From: Dasyornis broadbenti
Taxonomy: Eukaryota > Chordata > Aves > Passeriformes > Dasyornithidae
NCBI GenBank assembly: GCA_013397935.1
Contig: VZRN01004407.1
Location: forward strand, 3,441,865 to 3,505,864
Direction: 5' to 3'
DNA: 64,000 nt
A model generated the notes under the pieces. It had not been told where the DNA came from. It did not search any database and saw nothing but the letters and a program-made list of their open reading frames with translations. The position numbers were made by a program, and so were the translations under genes. Shown here piece by piece: positions 24,101-39,100 of this stretch. The stretch's first letter is position 1; each line of letters begins with the position of its first letter.

Positions 24101-27100
24101 GAATAAAGTGGTAAAATAGTATGGTAGGTGAATTTGTTCCAAAAGAATTAATTCAAAGAGAAGCCAACAAGAGTCTTTTTGAGAGTTTTCAAACAGCATT
24201 ATCTCCTGACATCCTCTGGAAAAAAATTATTACTTTTGATTCTGGTGCTATCAACCCTTGTCTTTGTAAGTAAGAGTCCCGAATATTTGTATTAAATTTC
24301 AAGTATTATTTTCAGTCCCTCCATCTTTTTTGAAGTGCAGGAAAAACTGGGAAAAATGTGCTGCTAGAACTCCTAACAAATGGGTTCAAAAACAAGAGGA
24401 ATAAGGTGATATCCAAATGGCAAGCCCAGTCCCAGTGAACGTAAATAGACTCCCTTGAGGTAAAACTTGATTTTAAACCAATGAAAACTTCCTCACAAGA
24501 AATTCAACACTGCAAATTCACTACTCAAGACTAAAGAATTACTTTTAACTCACAAATGCATACAAATGAGGCTTACAAAACACTAGTTACAGGATAGAGG
24601 AGTAATTGTTATTTCTTTATTTGCAAGACTAGGGTGAACAGTGCTGTGTGCTCACATCATGCAGTACAAGAACCAGCACCACAGCAGAGACATGAAACCA
24701 CCTCCAGCAGAAGGAGCATATATAAAATAGAATATATATAAACAATATTAGTGTGGAACGTGTGAAATTGGAAAAGGAGAAAAATGGAATATTTTGAGTT
24801 GTGATTGTTTCCTCACCTTAAACAAGTGTGCTAATCTTTGTATGCTTTGCTCTACAAATGGGGGCTCACACTGCAGGCAGGTACAGTCGTGTTTAACCAA
24901 GCACATAAATAATTATGACAGACATGGCCACTTAAACGCCTGAAACCTGGCATGCCGCTACACCTCAGCAGAGGTCAGCATACCAACTGCTCTGCATTTG
25001 GAAGAAAAAGCTAATATTGATGCTGCAGACTCTCTGAAGTTCTTTGGCATCAGTTCGCAGAAGGAATCTTCTCCATTGTCAGAAAGAAAGAGAAAAAGTC
25101 CTGTAATATAAAAATCTGATTTCTCTGTAAACAACAGAAATGCCAAACAATGCTTTGTATTTTGAAGAGAGGAGGATTCCTTCATAAAATAATTTAGCAT
25201 TTGCACACTAATTAGCTGGAAATGTATTTCACAAGTTTAAAAGCCACCTTAAGAAATTAGGAAAAGCCACTCTAAGAGATTTAAGTAGAAATGTGATCTT
25301 TTTCTACCCGATTTAAACCTAAAACTGATGAAGCTAAATTCTGTCACTCAAAAGTGTTAGTTTTCAGTACAAAGCAGACTTCTATATTGAGGACAATAAC
25401 AAGGGATAGTTTTAAGTGACACCAGTGAATATGTCAAATTTTCGTATTTTACTTAGAAAACAAGTACTTGAAGAGACTTTACAACACTGTAAAATAAATA
25501 AAATATATACATATAAAAATTTGATTTAGCCACGCAACAAGATTCACCCAATGTTGTGAAATTACTGGGATTTTGTGTCACTGACTCAATTGCAAGCCCT
25601 GAAAGAGATGAGAGAGATGTAACAATCTGCCCAGGTCACAACCACACTCTGCATATAAATCTTTGGGGGCTAATTTTAAAGGAGACCTTTGAAGTAGAAA
25701 TGTAGCACCCACTTCTCTGAGCTGTGTTCATTCCTTTAAGCCCTAGTGAGTTAAAACCAGATTCAATAAACTTGCCATCTGGCAAGTATGCTGCAGGAGG
25801 AAGAGGTTCTAATCCTGGCCACAGTTCCTTGTGTCCTGAAAAAAAAAAAATAATCCATTTCCAAGGACTTGTGCAAGCTTCCTATGGAAGCCAGATGGAG
25901 TTTTTAATGAATCTGCCATTTAAATAAAGAGGAATTGAGATGGTTACATTCAAAACTGATAGTTAAAGTGCTTTTGCTTAGGAATTAAAAACAGAGAAAA
26001 ATTTCACATTATAAGCTTGAAATACACCACAAGAAGGTTGTGCTCTGTAACATCACAGAATTACAGAATAATTGAAATATTCTGGGATCTCTGATGCTTT
26101 TTTTTAGAGGATGCTTCAGCTCTCCATACTACAATCAGCACAAGAAACATGGCACCCTTTGATGGATGACCAATATTATGGGATAATAGCATATCAGTAA
26201 CACACAGAAGAGAAAAGTGATCATGTTTAAGCGGATGTAATGCTACTAACTAATAGCTCCTTCAGGAAATAGATACAGTTATGACAGCAGTTTTCCAGTT
26301 CAGGGAGAGAAAGCAGGTAAAATGAGAGTAGAGAAATGAGATTATATGTACTTTGAAGCCTTCATGATTGCCTTTTGAAATAAGGCGATTTTTCATGTGG
26401 CTTTTTTCAGTCGTGAATGATTAGGTAAATAATGCCTTTTTTGATACAAATTGATTTTTTCTGTACACAATTTGCTGTATAAAACTTAACATGTTTTTAG
26501 TGCTTTTTATGCTTTCCACTGTTGTCTTGAGTAGCATTCAGGGATGGCTCCTGATGAAAACTGTTAAACTGACTATAGCAACACTATATTCTTAATATCA
26601 ACATCAATGACAGGAAACTGGGTTTTAGTCACAAAATGAAGCAGCAGGAAATTTTTTTATTAGATACAGAGGAAGGCTTCACTGTAAGACATTCTCCCAA
26701 ACAATGACTGTAACCATCTTTCAAGGCACAGACTTCAAACAAACTGTTTTGAAGTGAAATATCCAAGTCACAAGATTTTTCTCTGGGAAAGGACGCTTAG
26801 ATAATCGGAAAACCATCTCAGGTCTGGGTGGATCACCTGCAGAGTCTCAAAGCACGTTAGAAATGGAGATAAGAGAGGACAACCAGCACCCAGTGGGGTC
26901 ACTGGTAAGGAGCCCCCTGTTACCCTGGTCCACAAACCAAAAGGCCCATCCCCAACATCCTCTTCTGAAGAGAAGCTGGTGCAAGTTGTAGCAGCCAATG
27001 AACTCCTGGTGAGTAAAATGCAGCAGCTCCTTTGCTCTTGAACCCAAGATCTAGAACTTAAGAGCCAAATCCACAGATATGGGGAATGCAAAGCACTATT

Positions 27101-30100
27101 CAGATTCAGGGCTCCCCACTGGCCGTATCATTCGCCTCAAGCTAGGTAGCAAAGTCTTATTTAGGTCATAATCAAAATTCAAAGTCGTTGTCATAATTAA
27201 ATGACCACTGCTTGGTTTAAGTCACACCATGTATTTGAACAAAAAGCTCTGATTTAAAAACTACAAATGGTGAAATATAACATTACTCTCTAAAGTTATT
27301 CTGTGTTTCATTACTCATGTAATTGAAAATTGTCTCTTGAGCCTGAGTGTCTGTTACCTTCCAACTTCTTTTCAATTGTTCATAAGTTACACTTTTGTTC
27401 AGTAAATGAAACTCTTCACCGATCTCAAGGTACCTGCTGGATGAACATGCATTTAAAAACACTAGGACCAGTCTGTGTTTTTAGAAAGACATAAGGAAAA
27501 AAAATCAGCAACATGGAAACAATGGTTGTTTTTCATTCAGCCAGTACTATACACCTATGTAATCCACATCTGACAAAATTTACTCAGAGCTTCTCAGCAT
27601 TTTGGAGAACAACACAACAATTTACTTAGAACAGAACAGCCCCATGCAATCAAAATCCTTAATCCAGAATTGACATGCATCTCCAAGAAAAGGGAGATGC
27701 TTTTAATGCAATGATAGCCCTGTCATTGTAACATACAGGATTTAATGATATAACAGATGAACATGGGAGTCTGTTGTTAATAATCCTCCACTTGTTGCAC
27801 AGCATCAGATTTCAGCAGGCAATTACCTGTCAAGGTTAGTTTTGTGTTCCTGAAATAATTATCTTTACTTCTGACGAACAGCCATTATGTGCCATTACTA
27901 GTATTAATATACCCAATGTTCGATTCATCAGAGAACAAGGCCAGTAATACACTTTTACATTTTAAATTAAAGGACTTGCCCACTTAATTCCCTTCTAGTC
28001 TCTACACAATTAGGAAATAAACTTGCCATCATAAACCAAAAAGTCTGTAATTTAGGAAAAAACTGTCACTTAAGAGAAAAGTAGTATGAAACAGCAGAGC
28101 TAGAAACACCACTTTGGATTCATCACCAGCTGAGCAGGTGGTCAGACACGAGCCAGCCCGTGCCAGCTGGGGACACAGCAGCGGCGGCACAGGGACCTTG
28201 GGGCCGCTGAGCTGCCTTAAATGCCCACACAGCCAGGCACCAGGGTGAGCCAGCCTGCCAACCACCATGCAGGGCAGGCTGCTTCTTGCACAACTGCAAG
28301 TTATAAAAACTTCTCCTGGTTTTATACAGAGAAGTCCAGTCAAATTCTGCCACCGGCTCGTTGAGTTAAGGCTGCAGCCTTCCTGCCTGGGTGTAACTCC
28401 TGATGGCTTTGAGAGTCCACTATAGCAATGACAAAGAGAACAAGTGGCATTCCCCTAATAGACTAGCAAGCCATTAATGCAGCTCAGCAGCATGACAGTA
28501 TTTACTTTTAGATGTGTTATTTTGAAGCTGATAACTACAGAAATTGTAACAGATGTGATAGGAACCCAAGAACATAAAAAACTGTATTAAAGTGAAAATG
28601 AAATTTTTTCTTTTTTTTCACAAAGCTTCCCTTCTGGAGCTTAGGTTAGTGTGGATTGGGCAAAGATCACTGTAGGGATTCACACTAGAATTTTCTTACC
28701 GTATACTCAAACTTACGGAGCTGAATTGCTAAATTTCACCTGGTCTGTAGATTTACACGTAACACTATTGTTAGAGAACAACAGAATAAATTCCAGTAAC
28801 AGCAGTATCAGTGAAATACATGTGTTTTACAGAACATGATAGCTCCAGGGAGAATGGGTCCTTACGAAGTGATGGTAAGCAGAAACAGTTCTTAACTAGA
28901 ATATACTCCAGACCTGTTAAACTGATCTGCTTTAGGTTAATTGCCTCTCTTGTGATTTTCTTTACCAGATTCCCATGCTCAGATTGAAAACAATGCTGAA
29001 TTTAAGAATGAAAATATAGAAATTAAGTAGAAATAAATATTATATTAGATAATAGATTAAATATAGTATTGTGTAACATATAGCTAGATAAAATATATAA
29101 TTAGACATAATACTAAATATTCTACTAGTCAGCAAAATGAGAAAGATTTTCCGGTATAGGAAAATTAGACAGACTCAGTAAAGGAGAAAAATGAATCTGA
29201 CAAAAAGAAAATTTGTTTCCTGTATCAGGAATATTGAACATAAATTTTAAAAATGTTCAGATAAAAGAGAGACTCAAAATTTATCAAAAAGAAATAAATT
29301 TTGATTTGTGAGAACTGCCAAGATGTTCATTTTCGTCTCAGTTCAAGACTGGAAAATCTGTGCAGCTCAGGATCTACCAGAGAACAGACAGCATCTCTAC
29401 TGAAGCTTCACTTGTGAGTTCAGATCGAGGTCAACCTTGTGCCTACACCTTCCTTCCAGAGTCTGTACCTCTAGGTAAGTTTGAGAAAATTTTTCTTTAA
29501 TTTTAAGTGCCACAAAGGCTAGAAGCTTCCTTCCCCTTGCATTCTTATGATTTGGTTTTTGTTTTGGGGTTTTTTATTGCTTTAGCAAAAAGACACGTTT
29601 TTGACACTTCATTGTTCTAAATACCAGTGTTAGTAGAACTTAAACTATTTCTTGTAGAAATTAATATGCAGGGAAAGGCTCTGTGAGAGACTGCAGGGGT
29701 TTCTGAAAATTTTTCAGATCCTGATTCTGCCACTTTTCCTCATTTGTGTGATTAAATACTTTTTCTTTAAATATGGCTTAATTGTTTGAGAATACCTGGA
29801 TGTAATTTTGCTCTGTAGGAGTAAAGAGCTGAAATGCAAGACAAGAAAACTCTCTATTGTATTGCAGCACAAATGATATTAATAAATAATTAATGGAATT
29901 TATTTACTTTGTGTATGAACTGTATCTACCTCCTAGAATGTGTTTATGTATTATGTGTACATAAAGATTGTGATAATGGGAAGCTAGAGAAGACCAGTGA
30001 CATGTGTCTCACTGGTTGGTGCTAAAACGGACACACTACCTGTATAAAAACCATAAAATCCTCAATTAATAATGTAGTGACATGCAAGTGCTCTAAATCC

Positions 30101-33100
30101 TTTTTATACTTTAGTTAGCTGTCACATATATTTACTCTAACAGTACTGAGCTCATACAGAAGGTAAACATTATGGCAGCATTTTGGAGAACAAAGTACTG
30201 ATAACCAAATATATTTGTTTCATAAATAAATAAATAAATAAAATAAAAATAAATCACAGGACTTATCTGCAGAAATTGTTCAGCATACTTGATAAGATGA
30301 AAGGATCCTTAAAGGCAAAGACAAATAAGTTTAATTTAATTATCTTAGTTAAAAGGATATCAGCATCACAATATATTTCCTACATTAAGATACTGATCTA
30401 GATCCCTGTGCCGATTCCTTAATAAATATAGAGTACTACATTTTCACAATCCCAAGTCATGAAAATGAATGAAAACCAATTAACTGCTGATTTATGACAA
30501 AGATTTATATATGCACAAACTCCTGCACTCCATTACTACTTAAGCTCAAATTTCCCCATTTCTCTTCCTCCAGCTGCACTTGATTCTGCATCATCAAAAT
30601 GAACACAAGTCTTCCTGTCAATTATAAATAGATGAAGTCGGACATAAGGGATCACTTTCTGACAGCTCAGTGCAGTTCACAAACACCTCCATCCATTTCC
30701 TCTGCCTAAGCCATCTTCAGACAGAAAACATGCTCACGTGAAATAAGTACCAATATTTGGCACAAACAGGTTCTTTTCCCCCTCAGCATCACTAGACTGC
30801 AACAATTAACAGAACCTTGCCCCAACGGTAACAGTACCAATTTGGGATAATTGCACAATGTTTAATTCTTCTTGATCAACACCAGTGACCCTGCACCTGG
30901 GTCGTGGCGAAAGAAGTCTGATTTTCAGAGAAAAGTTGCATGCAATACCTTCTCATTTTCTTGGGAGTGGATGACTTAACAGCATCTGGATTGAATTTTT
31001 ACTATGCATTCTCCACTGTTGCACTAGAAAACCTATTTTCTATATTTAGTGCAGATGTGTAAAAATTAGCCTGCTAGACCTCATGTAGTAACAGAGGAAA
31101 TAGCTCAGCCTGAATTGTGTTTTATCCATACCTAATGTCTCCAGCTTCCCTTATTTTCTCCAATTCCTGCAGTTCATGAAAGAGAGAGACAGAACAGTAT
31201 AATTACTGCCTTACAGCAGGAGGCAATCAATGAAAACTTTTGCTGCTGGTGGTTGAAAAGTTGCCAGAAAAATGGTAATGACATGAACGTCCACCTCTCA
31301 CAGCAAAGTGCTTAGTTATTAAGAGCTGCTATTCTCCTTCCAAACACTCAAGGGAGCTATGAGCCTGCAGTTCAATTTTTCAATCCAGGAAGTGAAATCT
31401 CACTGCAACTGTGAGCTTATTTGTTTATTGATTTATTTAAAGTTTTGTCTTGAATTAACAGAGCACTTTGGTTTAATTACTATATTTTAGGTTTAGATTA
31501 CTATCTTTTAGGTGATCTATGAAATGAAATGCAAAACATAAGTTCTTATCCTATCGTTGTTTTCTAATTTTTATTATCCCATTCTAATACATTTGAGAAC
31601 TAAAATACTGTTAAGCCACTCCTGCAGTCGAATCTCTAATTCCCTAAGACACCCTGGCAGAGAATACATTTTCTTAAGTGCTCTTACAAGGCAGACCTGC
31701 TTCTAAAATAAGTTTCATAAAAATCTATAATACATCTGCCATCATAAAAATAAATAAATAAAAGCACAAGAACCCCCACTATCCCAATTGTGAACATCCC
31801 TGTTTAATAAAACAGAACTTTTCCTTTGGGGACTTTCAGTCACTACCGCACAGTAGCTACTCATTATGCTGTTGTCTTAAAGCATAAATGTTGTCAGCAA
31901 AAGGGCAGAAATTGTATTGACAAGGCTTGGAAAGGGGCCGACAGACCACTAACGATATGTGCTGGGCACTGCTGCCTGTTCCAGACAGCTCTTCTCTACT
32001 GCCTTTGAGACAGTCACGAACAACACCTTGACGAGCTCTAGGAATGAACCAGAGAAGTCTAAAGGAAACAATAGGAAAAGCAGCAGTAAAATCTGGAATA
32101 GCAAGGGCCTTTACAGGATTTTACAACAGCTTTAAAGTGAACTTCTGGGTTCCAGCCCAGACCCTTGCTGGAGGCCAAACCACCACAGACTGCCAAGTGA
32201 GCGCATGCACAAAACAATCCTCCTCTGATTATTAAAGACTGAATTTGCTTAATATATTTCATAACTATTTCAATGCCTTTTTTACTTTACAAGCATTTTT
32301 ACTGTAACAGCTAAAACTCTGCCCCATGTTTATACCCTCCACTGCCAACAGAAGAGAAGCAATTCTTTGTATCTCACAGGCACTTTTGATAAAGAATTTA
32401 CTAATGCTACTATGTTGCAGTTTCTCTGCTGGGTAACTTCTGATCACTTGCTGTCTTTAATTATTAGCTATTTCTTTCACATCACGGTCTGCACCGAGTC
32501 CTGGCTTGCACTGATGCACACAGATAGTCCTTGATGCTGACATTTATTCTGAACTCAGACTACCAGAGTAGTCATTCTCATCACACGTTTTTGATGTATA
32601 AACAAACTGTAAGTGACAGACCCAGAGTCAAAGGAAGTGCTGTCATCCTTCAACGATTAGCTCCTGGGCAGCCCGACCCAAAAAGAATATTGAAACACAA
32701 AGTTTATACATTTACATTTTTCTCAGATGGTGAAACTGATGCTTTTTGCTCTGTTTATGAGCTGAAAACACCTCCAGTGGTATCTCCCGTCACAAAGAAG
32801 TAATCAGGTCTTGTTTCAGCACAGTATCTCCATTCACATTTTATCAAGGCATTTTGGTTTTTCAACTCCTCTGCAAAGATGCTTGTTGCACTATTTCATC
32901 AAGAGCTCATGTTTTAAATTTAAGTGTCAGTAAAAAACCTCATTTCCTCTGCTTCCCCTCTTTCCTGATCAAGGCAGCAATATTCACAGGCTAGAAGACT
33001 GTAACATATAGTGAAAATACGAGTTCAGGTTTCAACTGAATACCACAGAAATGTAAATTAAAAACTGCAGGTTGGCTCACTCTGCTAAGTGCCCTTCTTT

Positions 33101-36100
33101 ACCTGTGCCTTAAACACCCCCCACACACCACAAACATTGTCATCAACAAACCAAGCTGGGTTTTAGAATCATGGTACATGACTCAAATACGTTGACTTCT
33201 CCATGAATGCTTCTCATGGATCAGTTTCCCTGCATCAGGAATAAAAACCTGCCTGGCTTGATGCTTTTTACTGTAAAAACTTAACAAAGCTTAAGTTTGT
33301 AGCATGCACTTAGCTATTCCCATTTTATAATTAATGACAAATGTTATGTTTCATGCCAAAAGGAGACAACATACAAACCTTTACAACTTACAGATTTCTT
33401 TCTATGCTATAGCTACTAATAACATGCTCACAGTAGGGTGGACTCTTCCTTTCATAAATCTCGTCTCCCAACACGTTCGGGACTCAAGGCAGAAGCTAAA
33501 TGTTCACAGACCTTGTGCATTCAGTGTGACAAAAAGTAAAGAAATGGAAAAAAAACAACCTGCTGGACTAAACTTCTGGGATTCTCATGCTGCATAGGAT
33601 TAGAAAAAGCTGGTTTTGGAACTTTCAGATCGCAATTCCAACTTGCAGGTGCAATTAGAAAAATTGAGAAAGAGAAGAAGGAAATACAGCATGATCTCTA
33701 TAAAATAATTAAATGTCCATAACAAAACATTATCTGTGTGTATCTTTATATTCAAAAACTCAATTTGTTTTAACACGAATCTACATTGATTCTAGACTCT
33801 ACCACTACATGTATAATGCCAAATGCACACAATAACCAAGCCAGATACCTAGGAAATTTTTTTAATAGTTTCAGGCTACAGAATAAAAGGTCCATTGTAT
33901 AAATCAATCTTCAGGTCCCAGGGGTCCCCTGATAAGCATTAAAGCTACTTCCCAAAGCACTACCCAACCACAGGTGTCCATTTTTACATTTTTGGTGCAC
34001 ATTTCTTTTGCTGATGTGCTAATATTTTTCCGAGGACAGTAAAATCCACTGGACAACTGCTCACTTTACTAATGAGACTTCAGTGTGAAAAAAGTGAGGG
34101 CAGAGTTGCTTAAAAGTATTTTGTGGCTTTCCAATTGCTCTGCTCTGGAATGAACATTGACAAGTTCTGCTGGCCCTCACTGGGAGTTCCCACACACTGG
34201 TTGGCAGAGATGAAAGCAGTTGGAAGGAAAATAAATGTCAGTCCTTTCCATATTTCTCCAATTTAAAGCAATTATCGATTTAATAAACACTGATTTCAAG
34301 GAAAGAGATAAGATTCTGGCTTTCAGTTTGCATGAATCATTTCGAAGGCAATGCTCTTTCCAGTGACTACTCCTAGTTTTCATATGTTAATAGAAAGGGC
34401 TTAACCTCCTATATTTTCCCATGCACTGGAGAAGACTTTGCTCAGCTAGCTAACCCAATTGCTTGTGCAATTGGAACACAATGTAGAATTCGAAAAAACA
34501 CAAACCGCAGCAGGCTCAAAAGTTTCCTCAAATGCTTCAAGTTTTAAGGACCAGGAGTTTTTCACCGGCAGTCTTGTCTCTTAGATTGAAACAGCCTAGG
34601 AAGAGCTGGGCAGGGGACACAGGCAAATTGGCTGGAAATTTCAACTCAGCATGAGGAAGCGCTTCTTTCCATTGTGGGTGGCAGAGCGCTGGAACAGGCA
34701 GCCCAGGGAGGCCATGGAGTCTCCCTCTCTGCAGACATTCAAAACCTGCCTGGACATGTCCCTGTGTCACCCACTCCAGGTGCCCTGCCAGGGCGCTGGG
34801 ATTGGATGATGTCCAGAGACCCCTTCCAACCCTACCAGTTCTGTGATACCACAGCTGGGACCGCTGTGCCAAGCCTGCCCACATTCACAAAGGAGCACCT
34901 GGATGTTCAGCACTCCAGTTGTCCTTGGAGAGCACAGAGAAACAGAGCACAAGAACCGTAGTTCACACTACTGCCTAAGCAGTGCTGAGCCTGCACCAGG
35001 CTGCAGACTCAGACCAACTGACCAGTGCAGGCATATCTCACAAAAATACCTATTTTTAATACAATCACTGCCTCATCCAAACTTGCTGAGGTCAAGAACT
35101 CTGTAAGACTTCACCAGCTTTGAGACTACAGGCAACATTTTACAAACACTTGCAGACAGGCTAAGAAGATGAATTTTAGCATATCCACAGTGACATAAAT
35201 GTGTGAGAGTATGGATTACACCTAAGGAGAGAAAGATGCATGCTTGGGGACTATTGCATAAAAATGTTTAGTCAAAAAGAATGAGAAAGTGCTACGTTTT
35301 ACAAACTTATGCTAAGGAAAACATATTTGAAAGTGTCAGCTAAAACTCCCTGGGTAATGGTATATGTTGTTTACAATTTCTTTGTCCAGAATTTAGGTTC
35401 AAAATTTGGACAATGAGCACTATTCCAAGAGTTTAATGTGGTTTTCTGTAGCTTTAATTCAGCAATATTTTGTTTTTAAGATTCGACAATATTATCTTTT
35501 AAAGCAAAATTAATGTAGCACATCAATTGTAATTTTTCAAAGATCCCCATCCATTTGAATGAATGTGACTTTACCAAAAAGCCCAGTGGAGTCAGTCAGT
35601 CTATATATCATTAAATCCACTATTTTTTATTGGATGCCGTAAGGACTTTGTGGACCTATTCAACTCAAAGCTTTTTGGCTGACCCAATTTTTGCTGAAAT
35701 ACGACTTTTTACAAAGATCACGTTGCTTTGACTCTGCAAATGGGAATACCTAGCTGCAGACATTTTATTTTGTTTTGTCTTTGCACATTTGATTGGCAAA
35801 CCTCAGAAAGGATCTCACATGTTGCTGCAGTGAAGATCAACAATGTAATTTTAAAATTAGATTTATTCATTACGGGTTTAATCCACTTTCCTCTGAAAAA
35901 AGGCAGAGCAAATCAACTTATACAGCTGTACGAGCAAAATATAACTTTCTTTTGGAGCAGGAGACAGAGAGTAGGATTATACATCAGGCCTCTGTGTCTG
36001 TAAGGCTGAGGTCCAGAATGGACAGGGCAACCCTCACGGCCATATGTCTTGGATCCATTTTAAATTAGCTACTCACCTGCAGACAGCATTTCCGTTTCCT

Positions 36101-39100
36101 CAGCACTACCCTAGTCATGGGAGGGTGGTTCATTTTTGAGACACCTTGGCCGTCTCTCAAGCATACATAGTTATCAGTACTATTTCCACTTCTGAAGGAC
36201 AACTGAGAAGGCACAAACATATGGTATTTTATCAGAACCAGTGGTCTTGTGCTATAGATTTTTTGAAAACAACGTATCACAGAATCACAGAAAGCTTGAG
36301 GTTGGCAGGGACCTCTGGTGATCATCTGGTCCAACACTCCTACACAAGCAACACCACCTAAAGCCACTTTTCCTATTACTCAAGATACCCTTTTTTTATC
36401 CAAGCCCAGAAGTATGCCAGCCAAAAGACGTTTTGATCACACAGAGACATTTACAGTCACAATACGACTTCATACATTTCACCTTTGATTCAAGAAAATT
36501 AAGTTGTACGCAAGTGAAAGATGACCTGCCTAGAAATGCTGCCTTTTACAAAATGAGAGCCATCTGCCTAGGATTTAGCACAATGATAAAAGATTAAAAG
36601 TAGCTGCATTGGATTTGATATCTATAAAAGCAAACATATATACATAAAATCCACAGTTAATAACTATATATGCTAATAAAAACTGCACTGCCTAGATCTT
36701 AATTATAATCATGAAAAAAAATTCCAATTGCTTCTTTAACCTGTAATCATGTTTTTTTCTGGAGCAAATTGGATTAAATCTGTCTCTTCTTAAGTATGCA
36801 GAATACCCTGTTTTCTAAAACAATTAATTTACCCCAGAAAGCTCAAAAATGAAGCTGTTAGTTAACAGTCAGCATATCTTCATTACACAGTCCAACATTT
36901 CAAATACAGAAACAACACAAGAACAAGATTAGTACTGCACATATTTCTCTTCCAATTTAAACTATTTACATATCAACGCTTAAATTTCATATTGGTTACG
37001 CACAGACTAGACTATGTACAAGTATACTCATAAGCGTGAATACATAACTGTGAAAATCTAATGAAAATAGTATTACAGATACACACAGACTTTGAACCCA
37101 AATCTTTTAGACCATCAAGAACTGTTCAGCATAACTGCTCATATGCGTTTTTTCTAGATAGCATATTAAGTGTGTACAGATTTTATATCTGAATACATTA
37201 CTACTTCCAGTAGACCTTATAAAATTGTAATTAGTTTTCCCTGTGTTAACTCACAGAAGCCTATTTGTTCTCATAGTTTCACACACCTGCTAACTTTCTG
37301 CACAGCTCTATTTCCCAAGTTTTCCTTCAACTGTCACACGACTGGCACCCACAGCCCTCCAGAGCTCCGGCAAACAGAACGCTTGCTATTTATTAGCTTC
37401 TAGCTATCGACAGATAGAAGTGAGTGAAACTGGATTGTTTCCTAAAATAATGCACCACAATGAAGTTTTCAGTCCTGGAAATACAGTTCATGTGTCTGCG
37501 TATAAGCACATGAGTGGTTCCTGTGAAGCAAAGGTTCTCATACGGTCTGCACAGTGCTTGCACCTCGAGGCTCTGCCACCTTCGTGCCACAGCTCTGCTG
37601 TTATTGGCAATACCAGCAGAAGCTGTTCTCACACACATTTTGTCTTTTCCTCTTCCACCCCACTGCCTCAACTGTGGCACCCCCTGTGGAACCGTATGTG
37701 ACTAAAGGAGTGAGCTGGGCTTAATGCAACTCTGCCCAGAGGGAAGGACGCACAGACAACCCAGTGCGTGGGGCCTCACCCCACCCAAAGATTTTCCAGA
37801 GCAAAGGACCAGTGGTTCCCATCCCTTCTCTTCTCACTTCCTCCCTGACAGAGGTTGTCAGCCAAAACAAGGAAAACTTAACTGCTCTTTAAAAGCTGCT
37901 GTTTACAATACAGTCATTTACAATTACCCAAAATATCCTCACTTAACTATGATAACTCTTCAAAGAGATTTTCCAGAATTTTTTCACTTGCCCTCAAGGT
38001 GCCACATGTTCCCCGGGGGAGGAAGCGCTGGCAGCCAGGGAACACAGGGAGAACACTACAAGGCACTGTCAACTGAGAGTTAAAGCTTTAGGCTTTCACT
38101 AGATCAAGCTCTGTGGGTAGTACCTCACTAAGACTGCAACCAAGGTACTCCAGTTCACCGGAACAACCGAGAGGATTTGTGAGATAGCAGCACTGGGTTA
38201 TTTGTTTGGGAGATATGTGTGACTTGTCCATCTGCATGAAAACGTATGCTAAGGTCTTTTAATGAGACATGCAATGTCTGATAAGAGAACAGATTGCTGC
38301 ATTACCTCTCCACCATAATCCAGACAGATTGTCAAGCAGACTGGGCCAGGCGCCATGCGTTTTTATTTTTATTTTGTTTGCAGTTCCTCGGAAAACTGAC
38401 AAAAGAAACACAGCAAAACCCCAATGAAAGAGTTGACGGCTTTAGTATTTTGGCATTACTTTACTCTGCCTTTGGGATGATAAACTTTCTCACACATTTG
38501 ATTGATGTAACTAGCTTAACTGATTAATCACTTTGCCTCCTAGCAGTTCCTTCCTGCTTATATCCAAGGAAACAGTCAATTAGGACTATAATTAATTCTT
38601 CCTTTCATGATGGGATAAATTTGGAAGGTTGTGACCACATGAATGCAGGCAGTGCAGCTGGTTAATCTGCAACCCTGAACCTCATGCTCCTAATGAACAA
38701 ACTACAGCTCTTACGCTTCAAACAACAGACAAAACACCCAAATCCTCTACAGTCCATTTGGATACAAAATCGCACATGAAGGAAACACATTTAACTGGGC
38801 AGTTGCACTGAAAAGTCTGTGAATGTGCTTTTATGTCAAAGACAAAGAAAACCATCAAAAACTACAAGACAAAACAAGTTATTGGAAACTAGTAAACCAA
38901 GATTAAGCACATTCATGGGCACAGCTAGCAAAACAGATTTTTAGCACAAACAATGGAAAACCTCATCTGGATATAATGCAGATTTTTTCATAATGTTTTA
39001 ACAACTACACTAGTTGCTCTTCTAAAATGAACTCTACCATGACAACAGACCTTGAGAGGCAGAAATTAAATCAGGGAAAGTGCATCTACAGGCCGTTCAA

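Larger units (their letters stand above)
28291..34599. other. Intron 1 segment without genes
   Basis: AT-rich sequence with simple repeats at 29030 and 30222. No gene or clear mobile element. Confidence 0.8.

Noticed and set aside
30332..30342. TAATTTAATTA, a perfect match to the PHOX2-type dimer motif
   Set aside because: About one or a few such matches are expected by chance in 64 kb of this base composition, and nothing around it looks special.
34537..34961. Overlapping open frames of 95-115 codons on both strands
   Set aside because: They lie on the CR1 3' end and reflect the GC-richer repeat, not a gene.
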